Made by a program: the position numbers and the translations under genes
NCBI RefSeq assembly: GCF_001185345.1
Contig: NZ_KQ236745.1
Location: forward strand, 482,488-546,487
From: Dorea sp. D27
Lineage (GTDB): Bacteria > Bacillota > Clostridia > Lachnospirales > Lachnospiraceae
Direction: 5' to 3'
Length of the DNA stretch: 64,000 nt
The notes under the pieces: model-generated
The model's database searches: none
The model's input: only the letters and a program-made list of their open reading frames with translations
What the model was told of the DNA's origin: nothing
In this document: positions 1 to 7,331 of the stretch, one piece after another
How the letters are laid out: every line of letters starts with the position of its first letter
Position numbering within the stretch: the first letter of the stretch is position 1

Positions 1-1
1 G

Positions 2-805
2 ATTGAAAATTATCCGGGACAGATGGTAGAAGGCGAATCAGGTCCTTCGCTCATCGCTAGGATGACGGGACAGGCTGAAAAATTCGGCGTTGAACGTGTA
101 TCAGATACGATTACCGAAGTACAGCTGGAAGGCGACGTGAAGGTGCTGAAGAGCACAAAGGCAGAATATCAGGCAAAAAATATCATTATCGCCACAGGCG
201 CCTACTCAAGGCCTATCGGCTGCAAAGGTGAGGCGGAATTCATGGGCAAGGGCGTATCTTACTGTGCCACATGTGATGCGAATTTCTTTGAAGACTTTGA
301 GGTGTATGTCGTCGGCGGCGGGGACTCTGCGGTTGAGGAAGCGATGTATCTCACTAAGTTTGCCAGAAAAGTTACGATTATCCACAGACGTAACGAGCTT
401 CGCGCCGCAAAGTCTATCCAGGAGAAGGCATTTGCCAACCCGAAGATTGACTTCTTCTGGGACAGTGTCGTAGAAGAGGTGTATGGGGATGACATCCTCC
501 AGGGCATGATTGTAAAGAATGTTAAGACCGGCGAGACACGCAAAGTAGAGGCCGACCCAGAGGACGGCATGTTCGGCTTGTTCGGGTTCATCGGTACGGT
601 TCCAAATTCCAAACTCTTTGAAGGTATCATAGATATGGACGAGAGAGGATATATTAAGACGGACGATGATATGCATACGAATGTTCCGAACGTGTATGCG
701 GCCGGCGATGTGCGTATCAAGAGCCTGAGACAGGTTGTAACTGCCGCTGCGGACGGAGCCATTGCTGCAGTCCAGGTGGAGAGAAGCTTATCAGATTATT
801 TCTAG
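2..805 (+). CDS. trxB: Thioredoxin reductase, 5' end cut by window edge
   Basis: FAD- and NADPH-dependent flavoenzyme that reduces the neighbouring thioredoxin. The reading frame is open from base 2 (Ile-Glu-Asn-Tyr-Pro-Gly, a stretch normally about 50 residues into TrxB), so the true start and the N-terminal FAD GxGxxG motif lie outside the window. The visible 267 residues contain the redox-active CATC motif, the NADPH-binding GGGDSA motif followed by HRR, and the C-terminal FAD motif with AAGDVR. The stop is followed 13 nt later by trxA, so the two are cotranscribed. Position next to trxA and grdA marks it as the reductase feeding electrons to glycine reductase. Family assignment is secure; dedication to glycine reductase is inferred from context. 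Confidence 0.95.
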   Translation: MENYPGQMVEGESGPSLIARMTGQAEKFGVERVSDTITEVQLEGDVKVLKSTKAEYQAKNIIIATGAYSRPIGCKGEAEFMGKGVSYCATCDANFFEDFEVYVVGGGDSAVEEAMYLTKFARKVTIIHRRNELRAAKSIQEKAFANPKIDFFWDSVVEEVYGDDILQGMIVKNVKTGETRKVEADPEDGMFGLFGFIGTVPNSKLFEGIIDMDERGYIKTDDDMHTNVPNVYAAGDVRIKSLRQVVTAAADGAIAAVQVERSLSDYF

Positions 806-818
806 GAGGTAGAAGAAG

Positions 819-1136
819 ATGATTGATGTAACGAAGGAAACATTTGAAGAAGAAGTGTTAAAAGCAGAAGGATATGTATTTGTAGACTTTTACGGAGACG
901 GATGCGTACCATGCCAGGCTCTGATGCCAAAGGTTCATGAATTTGCAGACACATACGGAGACAAGATGAAATTCACATCCCTGAACACGACAAAGGCACG
1001 TCGCCTTGCTATCGCACAGAAAGTGTTAGGGCTTCCCGTCATGGCTGTATACAAAGACGGCGAGAAGGTGGAAGAGGTCGTGAAAGATGACGCTACACCA
1101 GAGAACATTGAAGCGATGATTAAGAAATATATCTAA
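819..1136 (+). CDS. trxA: Thioredoxin, glycine-reductase associated
   Basis: Small (105 aa) dithiol protein that passes electrons from TrxB to the Sec/Cys pair of GrdA. The active site reads DGCVPCQ instead of the usual WCGPC. The GCVPC variant is known from thioredoxins of glycine-reducing clostridia such as Eubacterium acidaminophilum, where it suits electron donation to glycine reductase. A strong AGGAGGT SD lies 8 nt before the ATG and overlaps the end of trxB. The rest follows the thioredoxin fold, including the cis-Pro region GLPVMAVY. The gene sits between trxB and grdA, so its role in the complex is well supported. Confidence 0.95.
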   Translation: MIDVTKETFEEEVLKAEGYVFVDFYGDGCVPCQALMPKVHEFADTYGDKMKFTSLNTTKARRLAIAQKVLGLPVMAVYKDGEKVEEVVKDDATPENIEAMIKKYI

Positions 1137-1200
1137 TTGAAGATAGTTTTCTTTATCATAAATACAACTAGCAACACACAAGAAAGGAGAAAGCATAATT

Positions 1201-1671
1201 ATGGCTATTTTAGATGGAAAAAAAGCAATAATTATCGGAGACCGTGATGGAATCCCGGGACCGGCTATCGCAGAATGCGTTAAGACAGCCGGCGCTGAGG
1301 TAGTATTTTCATCCACGGAATGTTTCGTCTGAACGAGCGCAGGCGCAATGGACTTGGAAAATCAGAAGAGAGTAAAAGAATTTGCTGATGAATATGGTGC
1401 AGAGAACTTAGTAGTAGTTCTCGGTGCTGCAGAAGGTGAGGCTTCAGGCCTTGCAGCAGAAACTGTAACAGCAGGAGATCCTACTTTCGCAGGTCCATTG
1501 ACAGGGGTCCAGCTTGGACTCAAAGTATATCACGTGTGCGAACCAGAGATGAAAGAAGAGTTCGACGAAGAAGTGTATGATGAGCAGATCAGTATGATGG
1601 AAATGGTACTCGATGTTGATGATATCATTAATGAAATGACAGCCATCAGAGACGAGTTCTGTAAATTTTAA
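1201..1671 (+). CDS. grdA: Glycine reductase complex protein A, selenoprotein (in-frame UGA = Sec)
   Basis: GrdA carries the carboxymethyl-selenoether intermediate between the substrate-specific protein B and protein C during reductive deamination of glycine. The frame starts at ATG 1201 (SD AAAGGAG at 1182-1188) and is interrupted by TGA at 1330-1332, codon 44, in the context Cys-Phe-Val-UGA-Thr-Ser-Ala-Gly-Ala. That is the conserved CxxU site of GrdA, and the protein continues in the same frame to TAA at 1669. Decoded with Sec it is 156 aa, the usual GrdA size. A naive gene finder would start at the internal ATG 1348 and lose the active site. It lies directly downstream of trxB-trxA. No grdB or grdE lies between this gene and grdC. 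Confidence 0.97.
1330..1372 (+). promoter_or_regulatory. Sec UGA codon and presumed bacterial SECIS of grdA
   Basis: The UGA at 1330-1332 must be read as selenocysteine. Bacterial SECIS hairpins lie immediately 3' of the UGA inside the coding sequence. Here the roughly 40 nt after the codon are GC-rich and purine-rich and code for the conserved Thr-Ser-Ala-Gly-Ala-Met-Asp stretch. The exact fold was not computed, so the boundaries are approximate. The host must encode SelA, SelB, SelC and SelD, none of which is in this window. Confidence 0.7.
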
Positions 1672-1677
1672 GTGTGT

Positions 1678-1701
1678 GGGGTGGTGTCACCCCACCACCC
1701 C
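1678..1701 (+). promoter_or_regulatory. Intercistronic hairpin between grdA and grdC
   Basis: GGGGTGGTG at 1678-1686 pairs perfectly with CACCACCCC at 1693-1701 across a 6-nt loop. It lies in the 57-nt gap between grdA and grdC and is not followed by a U-run. It therefore looks like an RNA stability or partial-attenuation element rather than a full terminator. A likely role is to allow more GrdA than GrdC/GrdD; this is inference. Confidence 0.6.
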
Positions 1702-1728
1702 GTATATTTAATGAAAGGTGGAAAACCA

Positions 1729-3267
1729 ATGAACAGTGTAATCAAAGGGGCAAGCTATGTATTAGTACATACCCCGGATATGGTTTTATATAATGGAACG
1801 ACTCAGACGACTGAAAGAATCGTCAATCCAGATTCCGAATATTTAAAAGAGGTGCCGAACAACCTGCGCTCTTTTAAAGAGGCAGTAGAGTACTGGCCGA
1901 ACCAGACATATATCGGTAATGTGCATCCGGATGAACTGGCACAGGTAGAGTTCCCCTGGTATGACAAGAACAAAGAGGGGGCTGACCGTTACGGCAAATA
2001 TGGTGAGATTATGCCGCAGGAGGAATTCCTGTTCCTCGTGCAGGCAAGCGATATGTTCGAGGTCGTAAGACTGGACAGAGAATTCGTGGCCAAATATAAG
2101 GACGCCTTTGCCGCAAATCCAATCATCTCAGAGGATATCGTTGAAAAAGTCCACGAAGGCGTGGAACTGAGCGAGATAGAGCATTTCGTCAACGAAGAGC
2201 ATGCAGAAGGATTATATCACGATGGAAAATTAGTAGGCTGTGTAAAAAGAGCCCATGATATTGATGTTAACTTATCTGCCCATGTTATGCATGAGAACCT
2301 TATGAGCAAGGCTTCCAGTGTCCTGGCGCTGCTCTATGCGGTACGCAATGCAGGAATTGACAAGGCGGATGTGGAATATGTTATAGACTGTGCAGAAGAG
2401 GCATGCGGCGACATGAACCAGAGAGGCGGCGGAAACTTCGCCAAAGCGGCGGCAGAAGTTGCGGGCCTGGTCAGCGCTACAGGTTCTGATGCAAGAGGAT
2501 TCTGTGCCGCACCGGCACACGCTGTGATCGAAGCGGCAGCCCTTGTCAAATCAGGCGCATACAAGACAGTCGTCGTTACATCCGGAGGATGTACGGCCAA
2601 GCTTGGCATGAACGGCAAGGATCATATCAAAAAAGGACTTCCGATTCTGGAAGACTGCCTTGGAGGCTTTGCGGTAGTCATTTCTGAAAATGACGGCGTG
2701 AACCCGGAGATAGATCTGAATATGCTCGGCCGCCACAGTGTCGGTACCGGTTCTGCGCCACAGGCTGTTATCGGAAGCCTTGTTACAGACTCGCTTGACA
2801 AAGCAGGTATGAAGATTCCGGATATCGACAAGTATTCACCGGAGATGCAGAATCCAGACATCACGAAGCCGGCGGGGGCAGGAGACGTTCCGCTTGCAAA
2901 CTACAAGATGATTGCAGCTCTGGCAGTGAAGCGCGGTGAGCTGGATAAGAAGGAGCTGGCTGCGTTTACAAAGGAACACGGTCTTACCGGATGGGCTCCT
3001 ACACAGGGGCACATTCCGTCAGGAGTTCCGTACATCGGATTTGCGCGTGAGGATATCCTTGACGGCAAGATCAGGAATGCGATGATTATCGGTAAGGGAA
3101 GCCTTTTCCTCGGACGTATGACCAATCTGTTTGACGGCGTATCTTTTGTAATCCACGGCAATACGGCCGATGAAGAAAGTGCTGCGGCAGGCGTATCCGA
3201 AGAGGAAGTTAAAGGACTCATTGCGAAAGCGATGAAAGATTTTGCTGCGACTCTGATGGCAGAGTAA
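1729..3267 (+). CDS. grdC: Glycine/sarcosine/betaine reductase complex protein C, beta subunit
   Basis: GrdC with GrdD forms protein C, which accepts the carboxymethyl group from GrdA and releases acetyl phosphate, later used to make ATP. The protein is 512 aa from ATG 1729, chosen because AAAGGTGG at 1713-1720 is a good SD 8 nt upstream. The open frame extends back to 1672, but that part would translate the intercistronic hairpin. The sequence has the features of the family: a FabH/thiolase-like fold with Cys-containing segments (EEACGD, FCAAPAH, SGGCTAKLG) and a terminal region ending KAMKDFAATLM. It is translationally close to grdD (12 nt gap). Confidence 0.95.
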   Translation: MNSVIKGASYVLVHTPDMVLYNGTTQTTERIVNPDSEYLKEVPNNLRSFKEAVEYWPNQTYIGNVHPDELAQVEFPWYDKNKEGADRYGKYGEIMPQEEFLFLVQASDMFEVVRLDREFVAKYKDAFAANPIISEDIVEKVHEGVELSEIEHFVNEEHAEGLYHDGKLVGCVKRAHDIDVNLSAHVMHENLMSKASSVLALLYAVRNAGIDKADVEYVIDCAEEACGDMNQRGGGNFAKAAAEVAGLVSATGSDARGFCAAPAHAVIEAAALVKSGAYKTVVVTSGGCTAKLGMNGKDHIKKGLPILEDCLGGFAVVISENDGVNPEIDLNMLGRHSVGTGSAPQAVIGSLVTDSLDKAGMKIPDIDKYSPEMQNPDITKPAGAGDVPLANYKMIAALAVKRGELDKKELAAFTKEHGLTGWAPTQGHIPSGVPYIGFAREDILDGKIRNAMIIGKGSLFLGRMTNLFDGVSFVIHGNTADEESAAAGVSEEEVKGLIAKAMKDFAATLMAE

Positions 3268-3279
3268 GGGGTGGTGAAT

Positions 3280-4431
3280 ATGGCGAATATTGAGAAAATG
3301 ATTGCCTCCACCTTTTTGGAGATGGCAGAAGGGCTTGAGACCGGAAGCTTTGGAAAGAAGCCAAAGATTGCGCTGACAGGCATGGGAAGTGAACATGGGG
3401 AAGAGAATTCCATGGAAGCAGCGGTAGCAGCGGCGAGAGAGGGCATCGATGTGTATTACATCGGTACGCTCGAAGCGGAGGGAGTTACTACAGTGAAAGT
3501 GGCTGACGAAGACGAAGGCCATAAGAAGATGGAAGAACTCCTGAAGAATAAGGAAGTAGACGGTGCAGTAACGATGCACTTTCCATTTCCGATTGGTGTA
3601 TCCACTGTGGGGCGTGCGATTACACCGTCTAAGGGCAGAGAGATGTATGTGGCGACGACGACAGGTACATCGAGTGCCGACCGTATCGAAGGCATGATAA
3701 AAAATGCAATCTACGGCATTATAGCAGCTAAGACATGTGGAAAGGCAGACCCGACTGTCGGGATCCTGAATGTAGACGGCGCCCGTCAGACGGAGATTGC
3801 TTTGAAACAGCTGAAAGAGAATGGTTATGATATCAACTTCGCGGAATCGGCAAGAGCGGACGGAGGATGCGTGATGAGAGGCAACGACGTGCTCCAGGGC
3901 TCACCGGACATTATGGTATGCGATTCCCTGTCAGGAAACATCCTGATCAAGATGCTGTCCTCCTATACGACAGGTGGAAGCTATGAGGCATCGGGATATG
4001 GCTATGGCCCTGGGATTGGAGAAGGGTATGAACAGCTTGTGATGATTATCTCCCGTGCTTCCGGCGCACCGCTTATCACCGGGGCAATCCGCTACGCGGC
4101 GCAGCTTGTCAGGGGCAAGGTGTTTGAAGTTGCAAAGAAGGAATTCGATGCGGCCAACAAAGCGGGCCTGAAAGAGATACTCGCAGCCAGAAAAGCTTCT
4201 GAAAAAACAGCAGGAGATTCCGAGGAAGTTGCCGCACCTCCGAAAGAGCCGGTTACATCCCAGATAGCGGGGATTGAAATCATGGATCTTGAGGACGGCG
4301 TGAAAGCCTTGTGGAAGATTGGTGTCTATGCAGAAAGTGGTATGGGCTGCACAGGACCGATTATCCTCGTTTCAGACGCGAATCTTGCAAAAGCAGAGGA
4401 AGAGCTTAAGAAAGCAGGATTTATCAATTAA
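3280..4431 (+). CDS. grdD: Glycine reductase complex protein C, alpha subunit (acetyl-phosphate forming)
   Basis: GrdD is the PlsX/Pta-like subunit of protein C that releases acetyl phosphate from the Cys-bound acetyl intermediate. The start is ATG 3280 behind AAGGGGTGG; an in-frame GTG at 3271 sits on that SD and is less likely. Length is 383 aa, as expected. Near the C terminus is MGCTGPI with Cys357, corresponding by context to Cys359 shown to be needed for acetyl phosphate formation in E. acidaminophilum GrdD. Residues about 300-325 form a Lys/Ala/Glu-rich linker. Last gene of the operon, followed by a strong terminator. Confidence 0.95.
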   Translation: MANIEKMIASTFLEMAEGLETGSFGKKPKIALTGMGSEHGEENSMEAAVAAAREGIDVYYIGTLEAEGVTTVKVADEDEGHKKMEELLKNKEVDGAVTMHFPFPIGVSTVGRAITPSKGREMYVATTTGTSSADRIEGMIKNAIYGIIAAKTCGKADPTVGILNVDGARQTEIALKQLKENGYDINFAESARADGGCVMRGNDVLQGSPDIMVCDSLSGNILIKMLSSYTTGGSYEASGYGYGPGIGEGYEQLVMIISRASGAPLITGAIRYAAQLVRGKVFEVAKKEFDAANKAGLKEILAARKASEKTAGDSEEVAAPPKEPVTSQIAGIEIMDLEDGVKALWKIGVYAESGMGCTGPIILVSDANLAKAEEELKKAGFIN

Positions 4432-4465
4432 ATTATCCGTGAAAACCACCAGATTGTTTTCTAAT

Positions 4466-4508
4466 ATGAAAAGTGGCGTCTTGCGTGTGGCGAGATGCCA
4501 CTTTTCAT
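4466..4508 (+). terminator. Rho-independent terminator of the grd operon
   Basis: ATGAAAAGTGGC (4466-4477) and GCCACTTTTCAT (4497-4508) pair perfectly. The inner bases extend the stem to 19 pairs, with two G-U pairs, around a GTGTG loop. The A-tract and T-tract are part of the stem, so it could work on either strand. Confidence 0.8.
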
Positions 4509-4554
4509 ATGTTCTTTCCAAGCCTTATAATGAATTGAATGTGAGGTGTTAATA

Positions 4555-5520
4555 GTGGAAGATGTTTTGACATTACGAACAACAGGGAGAAGATTCAGAA
4601 TTCAACCCGGAAAGATTATGACAGGCACTCTTCTTGCTGCGTCTTTGGGCTGCCTGTATATTGCCAGTCTGAGACAGTCAGAACCGGAGACGGTTTCCTC
4701 CGGATTGGAATATGTCGAAGACACGGTTATACAGATACCGGGACCAGGTCCTGGACTGCCGGATGCCAAGCCTTTCAGGCGGCTGCTGGACCATCCGGAA
4801 GAAGCAGGAATTGTAATTCTTCCCTGGAAAGAACCTGTGGCTGACATACCGTCTACAGATAATCTGAATGTGGAGAGAGTCGATACGGCAGACAGCCGCT
4901 GCCCGGTTTCCGGAAGCGCTGAGAAAGAAGAGGATAAACTGCCGGATACGGGCGGGGAACCGATAATTTCCGTATGTGTCACTTTTCACGGCAACGGAGG
5001 TACGCTGTCTGTGGCGGAGATGACGCTTGATGAGTATTATCTGGATATTTCTACGGTGGCGGAACCTAGAAGACTAGGAAAGGTATTCGACGGCTGGTAC
5101 ACGGATCCTTCCTGCACCGTACCGTTTACAGGCATTGAAAGTGGGCAGGCAGAGGTACACCTGTATGCAGGATGGAAAGAATTTCCGACTTATATTTGTG
5201 ATGACAGAGGATATATAACCGGCTACACCGATGCGGATGCAGTTGCAGATGATGCTACCATCATCCTGCCGACATCCCCGGATTGTCTCGGAGTCGAGGC
5301 AGGTGCTTTCGCCGGTCTGGAGGATCTGATATTCGATTTCTATATTCCGCCGAATATCGTCTATATCGCGCCGGGCGTTCTGGAATCATTCCCCAATCTC
5401 ATGTATATAGAAGTGGCGGATGGGAATCCTGCATACTACAGCGACGGAGGAATATTGTACAAGGCAGATGGAACACTCTATGTATTTCCGGCAGGGCGAG
5501 ATAATTGGGGAAGTGATTGA
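4555..5520 (+). CDS. Membrane-anchored surface protein with InlB B-repeat-like and LRR-like segments
   Basis: No function recognised. The start is taken as GTG 4555 behind GAGGTG at 4543-4548, giving 321 aa. Residues 21-38 form one hydrophobic segment near the N terminus, so the protein is probably anchored with the bulk outside. After a Pro/Glu/Asp-rich linker (about 45-140), residues about 145-205 match the Listeria-Bacteroides (InlB B-repeat) pattern, with VTFHGNGG, a GKVFDGWYTDP segment and LYAGW. The last 100 residues resemble a BspA-type leucine-rich repeat half (GAFAGLEDL, PPNIVYIAPGVLESF, GGILYKADGTL). No LPxTG or CW-binding repeat is visible. Adhesin-like or structural roles are possible. 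It stands alone between a terminator and the next promoter. Confidence 0.7.
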   Translation: MEDVLTLRTTGRRFRIQPGKIMTGTLLAASLGCLYIASLRQSEPETVSSGLEYVEDTVIQIPGPGPGLPDAKPFRRLLDHPEEAGIVILPWKEPVADIPSTDNLNVERVDTADSRCPVSGSAEKEEDKLPDTGGEPIISVCVTFHGNGGTLSVAEMTLDEYYLDISTVAEPRRLGKVFDGWYTDPSCTVPFTGIESGQAEVHLYAGWKEFPTYICDDRGYITGYTDADAVADDATIILPTSPDCLGVEAGAFAGLEDLIFDFYIPPNIVYIAPGVLESFPNLMYIEVADGNPAYYSDGGILYKADGTLYVFPAGRDNWGSD

Positions 5521-5546
5521 AATTAGTGGGCGACTGGTGATATAAT
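5517..5546 (+). promoter_or_regulatory. Promoter, extended -10
   Basis: TTGAAA at 5517-5522, an 18-bp spacer, and TATAAT at 5541-5546 preceded by TGA (extended -10). The -35 overlaps the stop codon of the upstream gene. It drives the GNAT-ThrE gene starting at 5580. Confidence 0.75.
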
Positions 5547-5579
5547 AGGCTGGATTAAATAGACACAGGGGAAATAAGT

Positions 5580-6812
5580 ATGAATATCAGACAGATAACA
5601 GAAGACAAGAAGGCATATCTGGACTATTTATTGCTGGCAGACCCTCAGGAAAGCATGATTGACCGTTATCTTGACGACGGCGAGATGTTCGTGCTGTGCG
5701 ACCGGGAACAGGTAATGACCGTCGCGGTCGTGGCCGTGCTGAAAAACAGGAAATGCGAGCTTAAGAATATAGCGACGAGACCGGAGCACCAAGGCAGGGG
5801 ATATGCCAGATATATGATCCATTATTTGTGTGAGCATTACAGCAACCGGTGTGACACGCTGTATGTCGGCACGGGCAACTGTGCCAAGAGTATTGGGTTT
5901 TATGAGAAATGCGGGTTCGTAAATTCCCATATAGTCATGAATTTTTTTATTGACAATTACGATGAGCCGATTTATGAGGACGGGAAGCTGCTGACGGACA
6001 TGGTGTATCTTAAGAAGTATCTGGATTCCGAAGTGGATGTCAAGAAAGTGGTGAACCTGGCTCTGGAAGCCGGAAGGATACTTCTGAAAAACGGGGGTGA
6101 GATCTTTCGGGTGGAAGAGACGATTACCCGTATATGCAATCGTTTCCACGTGGATAAGGTAGATATATTCACGCTGAGCCACGGCATATTCGTGAGCGCT
6201 GAAAACGGTGTGCAGGAAGCATATACGAAGGTGAAGCACGTACCCCTTTCCGCTCCCCACCTTGGGATAGTCGCTGAAGTGAACGATCTGTCCAGAGAGA
6301 TATCGGCGGGCCGTGTCGGGGTGGATGAGGCGCTTCAGAAGCTTGGGGAGATAGACGATATTCCACCCAAACGCGGCTACTTTCAGATACTGGCCGCCGG
6401 GGCAGGGAGCGGGTTCTTCGGTTTCCTGCTCGGTGCCTCGGCTCTGGAGAGCATCATCGCGTTTAGCATCGGCTGTCTGCTCTATATGTGGGTGCTCGTT
6501 GGAAAGCGGCATCATATGTCAAAGATTATCATTAATATAGCCGGAGGCGTGATTATAACCGCACTGGCTATCGCGGCCGTCCATCTGCCCTTTCCCGAGA
6601 AGGTCAGGCTGGAGGGGATGATTATCGGCTCCATCATGCCGCTCATTCCTGGGGTCGCGTTTGTCAATGCGATCCGCGACATAGCAGACAGCGATTTCCT
6701 GTCAGGAACGGTGCGGATGATAGATGCCCTGCTCGTGTTTGTATATATTGCCATCGGAGTGGGAATCACACTTAGTATCTATAATAATATGTTAGGAGGG
6801 CTGGCGCTTTGA
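5580..6812 (+). CDS. GNAT acetyltransferase fused to ThrE-type threonine/serine exporter N-terminal domain
   Basis: A 410-aa two-part protein. Residues 1 to about 145 are a GNAT N-acetyltransferase with the acetyl-CoA pyrophosphate-binding pattern RPEHQGRGYA (68-77) and the NCAKSIGFYEKCGF segment typical of motif B. From about 152 the protein is the ThrE N-terminal (DUF1212) family: EAGRILLKNGGEIFRVEETI, then THR/SER-exporter helices (FFGFLLGASALESIIAF, IIINIAGGVIITALAIA, PLIPGVAFVNAIRDI). DUF1212 proteins work with a DUF3815 partner, which is the next gene. The acetyltransferase could modify an amino acid or sense it, but its substrate is unknown. No frameshift or internal start suggests two separate genes, so it looks like a true fusion. 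Confidence 0.85.
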   Translation: MNIRQITEDKKAYLDYLLLADPQESMIDRYLDDGEMFVLCDREQVMTVAVVAVLKNRKCELKNIATRPEHQGRGYARYMIHYLCEHYSNRCDTLYVGTGNCAKSIGFYEKCGFVNSHIVMNFFIDNYDEPIYEDGKLLTDMVYLKKYLDSEVDVKKVVNLALEAGRILLKNGGEIFRVEETITRICNRFHVDKVDIFTLSHGIFVSAENGVQEAYTKVKHVPLSAPHLGIVAEVNDLSREISAGRVGVDEALQKLGEIDDIPPKRGYFQILAAGAGSGFFGFLLGASALESIIAFSIGCLLYMWVLVGKRHHMSKIIINIAGGVIITALAIAAVHLPFPEKVRLEGMIIGSIMPLIPGVAFVNAIRDIADSDFLSGTVRMIDALLVFVYIAIGVGITLSIYNNMLGGLAL

Positions 6813-7279
6813 TACATGACATTTTTATGAATGTTGCCTGCCCGTTTATAGGGACGATGGCATATGCGGTGCTGTTCAACGTACCAAAGAGATATTACCT
6901 TAGCTGTGGTATGACCGGCACGGCCGGCTGGCTTGTCTTTGCCTTATCAGGCCGGTATACGTCCTCTGCGGTAGCGGCATTCCTTGGCGCGCTTGTCGTG
7001 GTGCTCATCTCCAGGATGCTCACGGTGAGGATGAAATGCCCGATAACGATATTTCTCGTCTCCGGCATCTTTCCGCTCGTGCCCGGAGCCGGCATCTATT
7101 ATACGGCCTATTATCTTGTAACGAACCAGCTGTCCCTCGCCGCCCAGAAAGGCCTGGACTCTATCAAGATCGCGTTCGGAATCGTACTTGGAATCGTATT
7201 TATCGTATCCATACCGAGAGAATTCTTCCAGATTCGTTACTGGAAGGAAAGAAGAATTAGAAAAGGTTGGAGCAAATAG
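6809..7279 (+). CDS. ThrE-family threonine/serine exporter, C-terminal subunit (DUF3815)
   Basis: A 156-aa hydrophobic protein that supplies the remaining membrane helices of a split ThrE exporter. It starts at TTG 6809, overlapping the TGA stop of the upstream gene by 2 nt, with SD AGGAGGG at 6794-6800, so translation is coupled. Visible family features are helices with FIGTMAYAVLFNVP, GMTGTAGW and the FLVSGIFPLVPGAGIYYTAYYL stretch (first part), matching the second half of fused ThrE proteins. The transported substrate is inferred from the family only. Confidence 0.88.
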   Translation: MIHDIFMNVACPFIGTMAYAVLFNVPKRYYLSCGMTGTAGWLVFALSGRYTSSAVAAFLGALVVVLISRMLTVRMKCPITIFLVSGIFPLVPGAGIYYTAYYLVTNQLSLAAQKGLDSIKIAFGIVLGIVFIVSIPREFFQIRYWKERRIRKGWSK

Positions 7280-7295
7280 GAAAATATGGTACAAT
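7267..7295 (+). promoter_or_regulatory. Promoter for the sirtuin-gltX-helicase genes
   Basis: TTGGAG at 7267-7272, a 17-bp spacer, TACAAT at 7290-7295 with TGG just before it (extended -10). It lies inside the end of the ThrE gene, 37 nt before ATG 7332. Confidence 0.65.
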
Positions 7296-7331
7296 AATAA
7301 TACGATAAACAGCAGGAGGGAGGGCTGGCGT

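Noticed and set aside
206..676. Long minus-strand open frame opposite trxB
   Set aside because: It is a shadow of the real trxB frame; no SD and no recognisable domain.
1330..1332. Stop codon making grdA a broken gene
   Set aside because: The TGA sits exactly at the conserved Sec position and the frame is intact on both sides.
4319..4552. Plus-strand frame overlapping the end of grdD and its terminator
   Set aside because: It reads through the terminator hairpin out of frame with grdD and has no SD.
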